The notes under the pieces are model-generated. The model saw only the letters and a list, made by a program, of their open reading frames with translations, ran no database searches and was not told the origin of the DNA. Positions 35,736-44,066 of a stretch of DNA of 64,000 nt are shown here, piece by piece; within the stretch, counting starts at the first letter, position 1; each line of letters opens with the position of its first letter. The translations under genes were made by a program, and so were the position numbers. Source of the DNA: a bacterium (GTDB lineage: Bacteria > CLD3 > SB21); the NCBI GenBank assembly GCA_008933615.1, contig WBUR01000015.1, forward strand, positions 1-64,000. Reading direction: 5' to 3'.

Positions 35736-36704
35736 TTATTCCTCCAGGATAACTCCGCCTTCTTTAAACACGCACAAACCGTCTCCCTCAGTTCCGATCC
35801 AAATATTGCCGTTTTCATCGACGGCAACAGCATTAATGCGATCGGATGGAATCTTGGAATTATTGGTATTATAAATCGTCCAATTCGTTCCGTCAAACTT
35901 TGCAAGACCTTTAGTAGTGCCAATCCATTTATTGTCATCGGCATCGATCGTAAATCCCTTAACGATATTATCCGGTAGTCCGGAATTGGACGTAGTATAG
36001 TTGGTCCAATTCTTACCGTCAAATTTAAGCAAGCCCCGTGAAGATCCGATCCAAACATTACCTTTTTTCGAAACATGTATGTTGCGAACATTCATCGATG
36101 CGGTTTTGGAATTTGAAGTATCGTATGCCGTCCACTTTTGTCCATCATAGCATTCCACGGTAGACGCCGTTCCTATCCAAATCTTTCCTTTGCCGTCATG
36201 TGTGACGGCATTTACTATTGCATCCATAATGCCATTGGTGGAATTGAACGTTTTCCAGTTTGTTCCGTCATATTGACCTACGCCGGCTCCGGATGCAATC
36301 CAGACAATACCTTTCTCATCAATTGTCACCTCGTTGATTAAGTTGGATGGGAAACCTGGATTGGAAATATCGTAGGAATTCCAGATGTCTGCACCATCAA
36401 ATGTGCTCAATCCGATCGCCGTACCGATCCATTTTATTCCATTATTGTCAGTCACAATCGATTTTACGTCGCCGTCTGACAGACCGGAAGCTTCATTATA
36501 CATGAGACGTTTCTCATTTTTATAATCAAATTTGATCAAGCCTTTTTTCGTACCATACCAAACAAAGTCTTTCTCATTCAAAATGGCGGAAATATTATCT
36601 CCTTTAGTATTGCTGTAATAAATCCATTCCGGTTTACCGGAACAACTTGTCAACAGCATTACGCTTGCAACTATCACAAGCGCAAAAGTGAGTGATTTTT
36701 TCAT
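35736..36704 (-). CDS. Lipoprotein with two-component-regulator propeller repeats
   Basis: A 322-residue lipoprotein (lipobox LTSC). It is built almost entirely of Reg_prop beta-propeller repeats: GIKWIGTAIGLSTFDG, GKIWIGTASTVECYDG, GNVWIGSSRGLLKFDG, DNKWIGTTKGLAKFDG and GNIWIGTEGDGLCVF, about seven blades. Such repeats form the sensor part of hybrid kinases like those at 58.5-64 kb, but here there is no kinase or membrane helix, so the protein is a stand-alone propeller. Ligand unknown. It is followed by hrcA after 64 bases. Confidence 0.83.
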   Translation of the reverse strand: MKKSLTFALVIVASVMLLTSCSGKPEWIYYSNTKGDNISAILNEKDFVWYGTKKGLIKFDYKNEKRLMYNEASGLSDGDVKSIVTDNNGIKWIGTAIGLSTFDGADIWNSYDISNPGFPSNLINEVTIDEKGIVWIASGAGVGQYDGTNWKTFNSTNGIMDAIVNAVTHDGKGKIWIGTASTVECYDGQKWTAYDTSNSKTASMNVRNIHVSKKGNVWIGSSRGLLKFDGKNWTNYTTSNSGLPDNIVKGFTIDADDNKWIGTTKGLAKFDGTNWTIYNTNNSKIPSDRINAVAVDENGNIWIGTEGDGLCVFKEGGVILEE

Positions 36705-36802
36705 AAGTCCTCCTGTGGGTTTGGGTTCATGGTTAGGTGCATTAACCCCATTTCTGTGACAATCTTAAGAAACCGTGAATAATTCAAGGGCCCAGAGTTT
36801 AT

Positions 36803-37837
36803 CTATTCTACAACCCATGTGTCGCCCTTGTTGAGAAGAGATGCTATATTTCCAGCACCTAATCTGTCTTTTGCAAAAGCAATCTGCGTTTTCATATCCT
36901 GATCGTAACATCCCTTTGTTATTGCACGAAACACGCCGGTCGGCGTGGGCAGTCCGGGATCTTCCGTCATCTGGCTGTATATGAATGCCAGCGTCGGGTC
37001 GTTGACCGACACGTCGTGCACTAAAAGATCGCTGACGGAATATTTACCTTCATCCAGATTCACAGCTTCAGGTTTAAAACCTTTCAAATGTATGCCTTTG
37101 TTGCGTGCTTTGCCAAACACGAGCGGCTTACCATGTTCCAGCAAAAGCGTATTATCGAGTTTTGTTTCTTTATTAGTTAACGATTCAAACGCACCGTCAT
37201 TGAAGATATTACAGTTCTGATAGATCTCCACAAAGGCCGTCCCACGATGATTATGCGCCGCGCGAATGACTTCCTGCATGTTTTTTGGATCGCGATCCAT
37301 CGCCCGTGCAACAAAAGTAGCGCCGGTTCCCAATGCAACAGCAATCGGATTGAACGAATGTTCCAGCGAACCCATCGGAGAGGATTTGGTCACTTTACCG
37401 TGTTCCGACGTCGGTGAATACTGTCCTTTCGTTAATCCGTAAATACGGTTATTGAACAAAAGATATTTCAGATCCAAATTGCGGCGCAAAACATGAATAA
37501 AATGATTACCGCCAATGCTGAGCGAGTCGCCGTCGCCGCTCACAACCCATACGTTGAGGTCGGGATTGGCAATTTTTATTCCGGTAGCGATCGCCGGAGC
37601 CCGCCCGTGAATCGTATGAAAACCATAGGTATTCATATAATATGGGAACCGGCTGGAACAGCCGATCCCGGAAACAAAGACATATTTTTCCTTATTTAAA
37701 GAAAACTCCGGCAGCGTGCGCTGAACCGTCGCTAATATCGAATAGTCGCCGCATCCCGGACACCATCGTATATCCTGGTCGGATTCGAAATCTTTTTTTG
37801 CAAGTTTGATTACCGGCGTCTCAGTTACGGTACTCAT
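36803..37837 (-). CDS. korB: 2-oxoacid:ferredoxin oxidoreductase, beta subunit
   Basis: The beta subunit holds thiamine pyrophosphate and an iron-sulfur cluster. Motifs: WCPGCGDYSIL near residue 26, GIGCSSRFPYY, HGRAPAIATGIKIANPD and the TPP-binding GDGDSLSIGGNHFIH followed by NNRIYGLTKGQ. The length of 344 fits the KorB/2-oxoglutarate type. The alpha gene lies 40 bases upstream in the same operon. The enzyme makes or uses acyl-CoA with reduced ferredoxin, in the TCA cycle or its reverse. Substrate choice (2-oxoglutarate versus others) is inferred from family likeness. Confidence 0.9.
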   Translation of the reverse strand: MSTVTETPVIKLAKKDFESDQDIRWCPGCGDYSILATVQRTLPEFSLNKEKYVFVSGIGCSSRFPYYMNTYGFHTIHGRAPAIATGIKIANPDLNVWVVSGDGDSLSIGGNHFIHVLRRNLDLKYLLFNNRIYGLTKGQYSPTSEHGKVTKSSPMGSLEHSFNPIAVALGTGATFVARAMDRDPKNMQEVIRAAHNHRGTAFVEIYQNCNIFNDGAFESLTNKETKLDNTLLLEHGKPLVFGKARNKGIHLKGFKPEAVNLDEGKYSVSDLLVHDVSVNDPTLAFIYSQMTEDPGLPTPTGVFRAITKGCYDQDMKTQIAFAKDRLGAGNIASLLNKGDTWVVE

Positions 37838-37877
37838 GCATACTCCTATCTATAATAATTCTTCAAACGTTCTCAGT

Positions 37878-39719
37878 TTATTTTTTCGAAGTCAATATTT
37901 CCGCGATCTTTCTTTCGATTTCTCCTGCGGTAAACGGCTGCCCTGTTATTTTACTTAAACCGTGCGCATCGACCAAATATTCCGCTCGAATGAGTTTAAC
38001 TAGCTGCCCCAGATTTACTTCCGGGACCAATACATATTTAAATCGTTTCAGAATATCGCCTAAATCTTTTGGAAATGGATTGATCCAGTGCAAATGTAAT
38101 CTGGATACTTTCATATTTTTTTTCTGACATCTTTCCACCGCTGTGCGAATCGCGCCGTACGTTCCGCCCCAACCGACAATAAGCAATTCGCCTGATTTTG
38201 GCCCGAAGATCTCGGTTGGCTTGATATCGTTAACTATGCTTTCAATTTTCGCCGCTCTAATGCGGCACATGTAATCGTGATTGTCAGGTTCATAATTAAC
38301 GGTACCTTCTATATTTTTTTTCTCAAGTCCGCCGATTCGATGTTCCATTCCCGGTGTACCCGGAATAACCCACGGCCTTGCCAGGGTCTTTTGATCGCGC
38401 GCATAGGGAGCAAACCCTTCTTTATTCGTCGCATACTTTACATTAAATTCCGGCAGACTATCAGGATCGGGAATACGCCACGGTTCGGCCCCATTACCTA
38501 TATACCCATCTGTCAGCAGTAAGACCGGCGTCATATATTTAACGGCGATGCGGGAAGCTTCGTACGCCGTTTCGAAACAATCTCCGGGCCTCGATGCGGC
38601 AATGATCGGCACCGGCGATTCGCCGTTTCTTCCGTACATCGCCTGAAGCAAATCGGCTTGTTCCGTTTTCGTTGGCAATCCCGTACTGGGGCCCGCACGT
38701 TGCACATCAATGATGATAAGAGGTAATTCCGCCATCACGGCGAGATTGATCGCTTCGCTTTTTAGACACAACCCGGGACCGGACGTGCTGGTAATCGCAA
38801 GATCGCCGGCAAACGACGCCCCGATGGCGGATGCAACTGCTGCGATTTCGTCCTCAGCCTGAAAGGTCTTGACTCCGAAATTCTTGTATTTAGCCAATGT
38901 ATGTAAAATATCGCTGGCGGGAGTAATCGGGTACGAGCCTAAAAATAATTCCAACCCTGATTTTTGAGAAGCTGCAATAAGCCCTAAAGCCGTCGCTTCG
39001 TTACCGCCGAGATTACGATATTTTCCTGGAGGCAGTTTTGCAGGATTAACTTCATAAGAATTCACAAATGCTTCGGTGGCATCGCAATAAGAATGTCCCG
39101 CGCGCAATGCGAGAATATTAGCTTCGGCTAATTTTGGCTTTTTAGCAAACTTGTCCTGCAGGAATTTGATAGTGGTCTCCATCGGACGGTTGAACAACCA
39201 ATAGATCATGCCGAGCGCAAAAAAGTTTTTACTTCGCTCCATTTCACGAAAGTCAAGCCCTGTCTCTTTAAGCGCCGCTTTGGTGTGCGACGACATTTGG
39301 ACTTTGAAAGTTTGATATCCATCCACCGACCCGTCTTCCAACGGATTGCTTGTTAAGGCGGCAAGTTTTAATCCTTTTTCATCGAAACTTTCCGCATTGA
39401 CTATTAAGACACCATTGGGTTTGAGGGCTTTGATATTGGCCTTCAATGCCGCGGGATTCATCGCAACCAAAACGTCAACTTCATCGCCAGGCGTATGGAT
39501 ATCAAAACTGCCGATGTGCAATTGAAAACCGCTAACACCGGCCAGCGTACCGATCGGGGCGCGTATTTCCGCCGGATAGTCCGGTAACGTGCCGACATCA
39601 TTACCAAACAACGCAGAGGTGTTGGTTAACTCCGTTCCGACTAGCTGCATACCGTCTCCGGAATCACCGGCAAAACGAATCGTGACCTCCTCTAAACTCT
39701 TTACAGCATCCGAAGCCAT
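37878..39719 (-). CDS. korA: 2-oxoacid:ferredoxin oxidoreductase, fused gamma-alpha subunit
   Basis: A 613-residue KorA-type subunit. The N-terminal 190 residues are the gamma domain (VTIRFAGDSGDGMQLVGTE, DYPAEIRAPIGTLAGVSGFQ). The alpha pyrimidine-binding domain follows (GNEATALGLIAASQKSGLE, then TSTSGPGLCLKSEAINLAVM and QRAGPSTGLPTKTEQADLLQ). The C-terminal transketolase-like domain has LLIVGWGGTYGAIRTAVE. This fused layout is typical of 2-oxoglutarate or 2-oxoacid:acceptor enzymes in FCB bacteria. It precedes korB in the same operon. A 206-base gap to the next gene upstream probably holds its promoter, though none is clear. Confidence 0.92.
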   Translation of the reverse strand: MASDAVKSLEEVTIRFAGDSGDGMQLVGTELTNTSALFGNDVGTLPDYPAEIRAPIGTLAGVSGFQLHIGSFDIHTPGDEVDVLVAMNPAALKANIKALKPNGVLIVNAESFDEKGLKLAALTSNPLEDGSVDGYQTFKVQMSSHTKAALKETGLDFREMERSKNFFALGMIYWLFNRPMETTIKFLQDKFAKKPKLAEANILALRAGHSYCDATEAFVNSYEVNPAKLPPGKYRNLGGNEATALGLIAASQKSGLELFLGSYPITPASDILHTLAKYKNFGVKTFQAEDEIAAVASAIGASFAGDLAITSTSGPGLCLKSEAINLAVMAELPLIIIDVQRAGPSTGLPTKTEQADLLQAMYGRNGESPVPIIAASRPGDCFETAYEASRIAVKYMTPVLLLTDGYIGNGAEPWRIPDPDSLPEFNVKYATNKEGFAPYARDQKTLARPWVIPGTPGMEHRIGGLEKKNIEGTVNYEPDNHDYMCRIRAAKIESIVNDIKPTEIFGPKSGELLIVGWGGTYGAIRTAVERCQKKNMKVSRLHLHWINPFPKDLGDILKRFKYVLVPEVNLGQLVKLIRAEYLVDAHGLSKITGQPFTAGEIERKIAEILTSKK

Positions 39720-39925
39720 TTAAAATTCTTCCTTTCCCATGATCGTATATAAAACAAAAAAATAATCACAGCGTTATGGATATGTCCGGAACAACACAAC
39801 TATACCGACACTGATATCACTCGAAATAAATCGAGTAAATATATGGACATCTGATGTAAGTATCAAGCGGGTATGCAGATTTTTGAAATAAAAAAGAATG
39901 TGCCTTACGCCTTCATTGAAAACGG

Positions 39926-40468
39926 TCACTCTTCGGTGAGTTTCAGAAGATTCATCAAAACCTCATTCGTTATAGTTACAGGCCGGTCGGAATCGGTACC
40001 GGATGCCGAAGATTTTTCTGCAGCATGGGTTGCCGAGGGTTCTGCGGGTTCGATCGATCCCAGAGCTAATTTTATCACGGCCATTCCGACACCCGTCTCT
40101 GCATGTAATCCTTCAGTGATCGTGGACATACCCGTGATCTTGACTACATAGATTCCATCTTCTATTTTCTTAGCAGGAGTGGATGTTGATTCCGAAGCAT
40201 TAAATCCATAGCGTATTTTTCGCGCGTGTCCCGGAATACCGGTAATACGCCAATATTCCTCGATTTTCTTAACCTGCTCTTGCCGGTCATTTGTCGTTCG
40301 TGAATATTTTCCGACAGTTAAATTAAAAAAGTCAATGCTCATCGGGACGTCCGATGAAGTACTCCATTCGAGTTCCCACGCCTGACCGCCCAGCGAGATC
40401 GTCTTCTGTTGCGGCTTGACAGTCCCGCTCTTGACTATTATTAGAAATTTATCTTTTTCGTTTACCAT
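39926..40468 (-). CDS. Unknown protein coupled to a DnaQ-like exonuclease gene
   Basis: A 180-residue cytoplasmic protein with no signal or membrane helix. The N-terminal half has beta-rich sequence (KFLIIVKSGTVKPQQKTISLGGQAWELEW), the middle has a helix (QEQVKKIEEYWRITGI) and a conserved-looking GIYVVKITG strand. The C-terminal third is a Ser/Ala/Glu-rich linker and a short helix (VLMNLLKLTEE). I recognise no family. It starts three bases after the stop of the exonuclease-like gene, so the two are probably cotranscribed. Confidence 0.6.
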   Translation of the reverse strand: MVNEKDKFLIIVKSGTVKPQQKTISLGGQAWELEWSTSSDVPMSIDFFNLTVGKYSRTTNDRQEQVKKIEEYWRITGIPGHARKIRYGFNASESTSTPAKKIEDGIYVVKITGMSTITEGLHAETGVGMAVIKLALGSIEPAEPSATHAAEKSSASGTDSDRPVTITNEVLMNLLKLTEE

Positions 40469-40471
40469 GGG

Positions 40472-41107
40472 TTACCAATCTACAGCAACTTTGACCATAT
40501 TCTGTTCTACGTCATTATACGCGATATAGCCGTTTTCCTTTCCATACATAACGACGTCACGCAAAACTTTTACATCCTGTTTACAATATTCAATGATTTC
40601 ATCCACCCGTCCTTCTTTCCACCACTGCAGGGCAAGCAAACCGTCGGCACTTTTCCCGGCGCCAAGCGTTGCCATGGCAATACTCTCCAGGCGAATACGG
40701 TGTTTCAGTTTTCCGCTCAGGTATTCCGCCACATCAAAAGATTTCTGGTGAAGGGCCGACACATCGCCGTAATGCGATAATACTTTGCTGTCAAAATTAT
40801 TCCCATTAAACGAAACAACCATATCAAAGTCCGACATATAGCGGATCATCTCGCGCGTGTCCTTTTCATACCATACCTTGTAACCGTCGTCTTCCGTATA
40901 GCTGACGGCAATGGAAATGAGCATCAGGTCGGCGCGATCCCAGCCGCCAACTTCGTCGGCGCGTTTTTGCGTCTCGACGTCGTAGAAAACCATTCGTTTA
41001 TTATCGGTGAGTCTTTCAGAGGATAATTCAGCTGTTCCGGCCAACTCAAAATGCGAATAACAGCTAAACCAAAATTCTGCAGGATATCTCTCTTCGTAGA
41101 TGGGCAT
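40472..41107 (-). CDS. DnaQ/RNase H-like 3'-5' exonuclease-family protein (YprB-like)
   Basis: A 211-residue nuclease-fold protein. The acid residues of a DEDD exonuclease are in place: VFYDVETQ (Exo I) near residue 40, VVSFNGNNFDSKVL (Exo II) near 95, and EYCKQDVKVLRDV (Exo III) near 175. This pattern is like the YprB-type RNase H-like domain found in some helicase and exonuclease proteins. The first 38 residues before the fold are of unclear value, but no better start is obvious. It probably trims DNA or RNA; substrate is unknown. It follows apt by nine bases. Confidence 0.78.
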   Translation of the reverse strand: MPIYEERYPAEFWFSCYSHFELAGTAELSSERLTDNKRMVFYDVETQKRADEVGGWDRADLMLISIAVSYTEDDGYKVWYEKDTREMIRYMSDFDMVVSFNGNNFDSKVLSHYGDVSALHQKSFDVAEYLSGKLKHRIRLESIAMATLGAGKSADGLLALQWWKEGRVDEIIEYCKQDVKVLRDVVMYGKENGYIAYNDVEQNMVKVAVDW

Positions 41108-41116
41108 TATATAATA

Positions 41117-41644
41117 CTATTCCTGATCGTAGGTAACTAAAGAAACGAGATCATAGGGTTTCAGCTTATCGCGCCCGGATAGAAATGTCAGTTCAACCAC
41201 TACAGCGATACCGCCAACAATGCCGCCCAATTGCTCGACCAGATCGCACGTTGCACGCACCGTTCCGCCCGTTGCAAGCAGGTCATCCACAATGAGAATC
41301 GTCTGTCCTTCTACAATCGCATCGGTATGCATGTGAAGAACATTCTGTCCGTATTCGAGTTCATACGATGCAGAAATGGTTTTTGCCGGTAATTTTCCAG
41401 GTTTTCTAACGGGAATAAAGCCTACGCCTAATTCGCCAGCGATCATAGAACCGAAAATAAAACCGCGCGATTCGATTCCGGCCACAGCGTCTATTTTTCT
41501 ATCACGAAACCTTTCTGCCAATTCCATGCACGATTTCTTGAGCGCTTCGGCGTTTCTGACCAACGTTGTAATATCTTTAAAATTGATCCCCGCCTTCGGA
41601 AAATCCGGAACACTGCGTATAATTTTTTTATAATCCATATTCAA
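41117..41644 (-). CDS. apt: Adenine phosphoribosyltransferase
   Basis: Apt salvages adenine to AMP using PRPP. The 175-residue protein has the full family pattern: FPKAGINFKDIT at the N-terminus, AGIESRGFIFG, the RKPGKLPAKTISASYELEYG flexible loop and the PRPP-binding motif ILIVDDLLATGGTVRA. The start ATG overlaps the acylphosphatase stop by four bases; a start two codons in is also possible. It is part of an operon running from the SDR gene to the unknown gene at 39.9 kb. Confidence 0.95.
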   Translation of the reverse strand: MNMDYKKIIRSVPDFPKAGINFKDITTLVRNAEALKKSCMELAERFRDRKIDAVAGIESRGFIFGSMIAGELGVGFIPVRKPGKLPAKTISASYELEYGQNVLHMHTDAIVEGQTILIVDDLLATGGTVRATCDLVEQLGGIVGGIAVVVELTFLSGRDKLKPYDLVSLVTYDQE

Positions 41645-41916
41645 TCTTTTATATAGAAATTTTCAAACCGGCTTTCACATTCTTTCCAGACGATATTGAG
41701 GTCTTTGACGCGGGAAAAAGCAGGGCCCTTGTGCAGCTTTTCGATCAGAATTTCAATCTGCCGGCGATCTCCTTCCACTTCAACCAGTACATTGCCATCT
41801 TCCGAATTTCTAACGAACCCGTTTAGATTCAACTCGGTCGCACGTTTTTGAGTGAACCACCGAAAACCTACGCCTTGAACCAATCCGGAGACCGTGATCT
41901 CGGCCGCAGTATTCAT
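41641..41916 (-). CDS. acyP: Acylphosphatase
   Basis: A 91-residue enzyme that hydrolyses acyl phosphates. The signature VSGLVQGVGFRWFTQKRA carries the catalytic Arg, and GFVRNSEDGNVLVEVEGD carries the catalytic Asn. Length is standard. It overlaps both neighbours by four bases (ATGA-type junctions), so translation is tightly coupled to the response regulator and apt genes. Confidence 0.94.
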   Translation of the reverse strand: MNTAAEITVSGLVQGVGFRWFTQKRATELNLNGFVRNSEDGNVLVEVEGDRRQIEILIEKLHKGPAFSRVKDLNIVWKECESRFENFYIKD

Positions 41917-42917
41917 CGCGCTTTGAATTCTTTAAATTCGTCCAATTCGGAATACAATATTACTTTATTCCTGCCGGAGTTTTTGGCGTGGTATAATGCC
42001 TTGTCTGACCATTCGACCATCTGGAATTCATCTTTAATCAGATCGTCCGGCACAGAGGAAATACCAATACTGATCGTTTTGTGGATGGAGTGATTCTCAT
42101 CTTTAAATTCGTGCATTTCCACTTTCTTGCGGATACGTTCGCCTAGAATCAAAGCGTTATCTACGTCCGTATCGGGAAGAAGCGCTATAAATTCTTCCCC
42201 GCCAAAACGGCCGCAAATATCAACAAGTCGTACGGTTTCCTGAATGATCGCGGAAATTTCCTTGAGCACAAGGTCGCCAAACTTATGGCCGTAGGTGTCA
42301 TTCACAGCTTTGAAGTGGTCGGCGTCGAACATGAGACATGACAACGGGCGCTTATAACGCTGCGCGCGGCGAAATTCATCCTCGAGCTTTTTGTTAATAT
42401 AGCGGCGATTGTATAAGCGGGTCAATTCATCGGTTACGGATAATTCTTCCAATTGTTTATTGGCATTGCGTAACGAATCGTTCAAGTTTTTGATGCGAAG
42501 CATCGAGCGTATTCGTGCCGTGAGTTCGCTCATGTCATACGGCTTGGTCAAATATTCATCCGCACCGCAGTCTAAACCTTCTATTTTACTCATGAGTTCG
42601 CTTTTCGCGGTGAGCAGAATGATCGGAATATACTGGCCTTCCGGCGTGGCTTTGACCCGCTTGCACACTTCAAAACCGTTTAGTTTCGGCATCATCACGT
42701 CGAGCAAAATAATATCAGGAACCAACGCTTCCGCCTTTTGAAGCGCCTCTTCGCCGTCTTTGGCCGTATGCACCTCATATTTCATCTTTGATAACAGAAG
42801 CTTGAGGATATAAAGCCCGTCGTCATCGTCATCCACAACCAATACGCGCGTCTGGCGTCTCGGCGCGTCGTCGTCGATCACTTCCGTCGTTTTTGTCGTA
42901 GTGATGGGTTCTGTCAT
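41913..42917 (-). CDS. Response regulator with diguanylate cyclase (GGDEF) domain
   Basis: A 334-residue PleD-like cytoplasmic protein; the start chosen has GAGG five bases upstream. The receiver domain (about residues 22-140) has an acidic pocket (VVDDDDDG), the phosphorylation Asp in LLDVMMPKLNG, and the KPYDMSEL lysine. The GGDEF domain (about 165-325) has RFGGEEFIALLPD, an active-form GGEEF, with an RLVD inhibitory I-site five residues upstream. It should make cyclic di-GMP when phosphorylated and be feedback inhibited. The partner kinase is not beside it. It lies 16 bases after the SDR gene and overlaps acyP. Confidence 0.93.
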   Translation of the reverse strand: MTEPITTTKTTEVIDDDAPRRQTRVLVVDDDDDGLYILKLLLSKMKYEVHTAKDGEEALQKAEALVPDIILLDVMMPKLNGFEVCKRVKATPEGQYIPIILLTAKSELMSKIEGLDCGADEYLTKPYDMSELTARIRSMLRIKNLNDSLRNANKQLEELSVTDELTRLYNRRYINKKLEDEFRRAQRYKRPLSCLMFDADHFKAVNDTYGHKFGDLVLKEISAIIQETVRLVDICGRFGGEEFIALLPDTDVDNALILGERIRKKVEMHEFKDENHSIHKTISIGISSVPDDLIKDEFQMVEWSDKALYHAKNSGRNKVILYSELDEFKEFKAR

Positions 42918-42933
42918 TATAACCTCTTTAATG

Positions 42934-43635
42934 TTATAGATCACCGCAAGCCGGTTTAAGAACTATCTCTTCAATTAAATTATTTTTCGATTGCGTGTAA
43001 GCATAAACAATGGCATCGGCTACATCGCTTGCATGAAGCATTTTGGAAAGATCAAAACCGGATGCCTGCTTTTCCCAAAACGGTGTATTCACGGCACCGG
43101 GAATTATGGCCGTTACTTTAATGCGCATCGGCCTTAGTTCATCCCGCAACACTTCAGTAAAACCGAGTTGGCCAAACTTGGCTGCAGCATAAGAGCCGCA
43201 GTTAATAAATCCCTTCCTGCTCGCGGTGGAACAAATATTGAAAATATGCGCTTTCTTACTTTTCTTGAGCAAAGGCAACATTGCTTTGGTCATCAGAAAT
43301 GTGCCGGTCAAAATAGTATTAATCGTCGTTTGCCAATGTTCCAGCGAAGTTTTTTCGATCGGCTCAAAATAACCGGTTCCTGCATTGTTTATAATAACGT
43401 CTACCCGCTTAAATTTTGTTTTAATAATGCGGTATGACTCCTCAACCGACGCCGGCGACGTTACATCACAGACAATTGGGAAGACTTTTCCTTTGGGATA
43501 TTTTTTTACTGATAATTCTAAGGTTTTTTTTATCCGCGATAATGCAATCACAAAAGCGCCGTCACGTATCCAACGATCAACATTCGCGGCACCTATTCCC
43601 TTGCTGGCACCGGTAACTAACACAACGGTTTTCAT
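42934..43635 (-). CDS. Short-chain dehydrogenase/reductase
   Basis: A 233-residue NAD(P)-dependent oxidoreductase. The cofactor motif TGASKGIGAAN is at the N-terminus, NNAGTGYF is in the middle, and the active-site Ser and YAAAK are in ICSTASRKGFINCGSYAAAK. Length is normal for classical SDRs. Substrate cannot be inferred. It is the first gene of the SDR-diguanylate cyclase-acyP-apt operon. Confidence 0.9.
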   Translation of the reverse strand: MKTVVLVTGASKGIGAANVDRWIRDGAFVIALSRIKKTLELSVKKYPKGKVFPIVCDVTSPASVEESYRIIKTKFKRVDVIINNAGTGYFEPIEKTSLEHWQTTINTILTGTFLMTKAMLPLLKKSKKAHIFNICSTASRKGFINCGSYAAAKFGQLGFTEVLRDELRPMRIKVTAIIPGAVNTPFWEKQASGFDLSKMLHASDVADAIVYAYTQSKNNLIEEIVLKPACGDL

Positions 43636-43727
43636 CTGGATAGGTGTTTAATGTACCGGCCGGTGGTTAGCATTGTAATAAAAAACAGCCGTATTTTCAA
43701 TATTTTTTTCTGTTAATTGATATCAGT

Positions 43728-44039
43728 CTATTTTACGATATCTTTGATAATATCTGCAAGAGCCTCCTGGGCCGCCGAATGTTTTGAGTCCTCAATTGCC
43801 TTCAGTAGGTTGACTTTTTTTGTGCATTGCACGGATTCCAAAACATGGCGTAGGTGGCTTAAAATCTTTCGTTGTTGATCTGCAGAGAGCTGACGGTACA
43901 GCGACAATAAAAGTTTTTCATTATCCGATGATTCCTTACCGTCTACTACACCCTGGGAGGGCACATTTTCTTGAACATGAGTTTCTTCACCTGCATCCAG
44001 AAAAGAGATTAATTCGCTGTCATCAAAAATAATGCTCAT
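43728..44039 (-). CDS. Small hypothetical protein
   Basis: A 103-residue soluble protein, acidic at the N-terminus (MSIIFDDSELISFLDAGEE) and helical afterwards (EKLLLSLYRQLSADQQRKILSHLRHVLESV, shown here as two helices). No family recognised; the QLSADQQRKILSHL part looks like a generic helical hairpin. No ribosome site is obvious. It lies 27 bases after the UbiA gene on the same strand and may share its transcript. Confidence 0.55.
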   Translation of the reverse strand: MSIIFDDSELISFLDAGEETHVQENVPSQGVVDGKESSDNEKLLLSLYRQLSADQQRKILSHLRHVLESVQCTKKVNLLKAIEDSKHSAAQEALADIIKDIVK

Positions 44040-44066
44040 AGTATCATATTGGTTTATGTTGCGCCC

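Noticed and set aside
39720-39925. Possible small gene or riboswitch upstream of korA
   Set aside because: No open frame with a ribosome site and no recognisable conserved RNA pattern was found.
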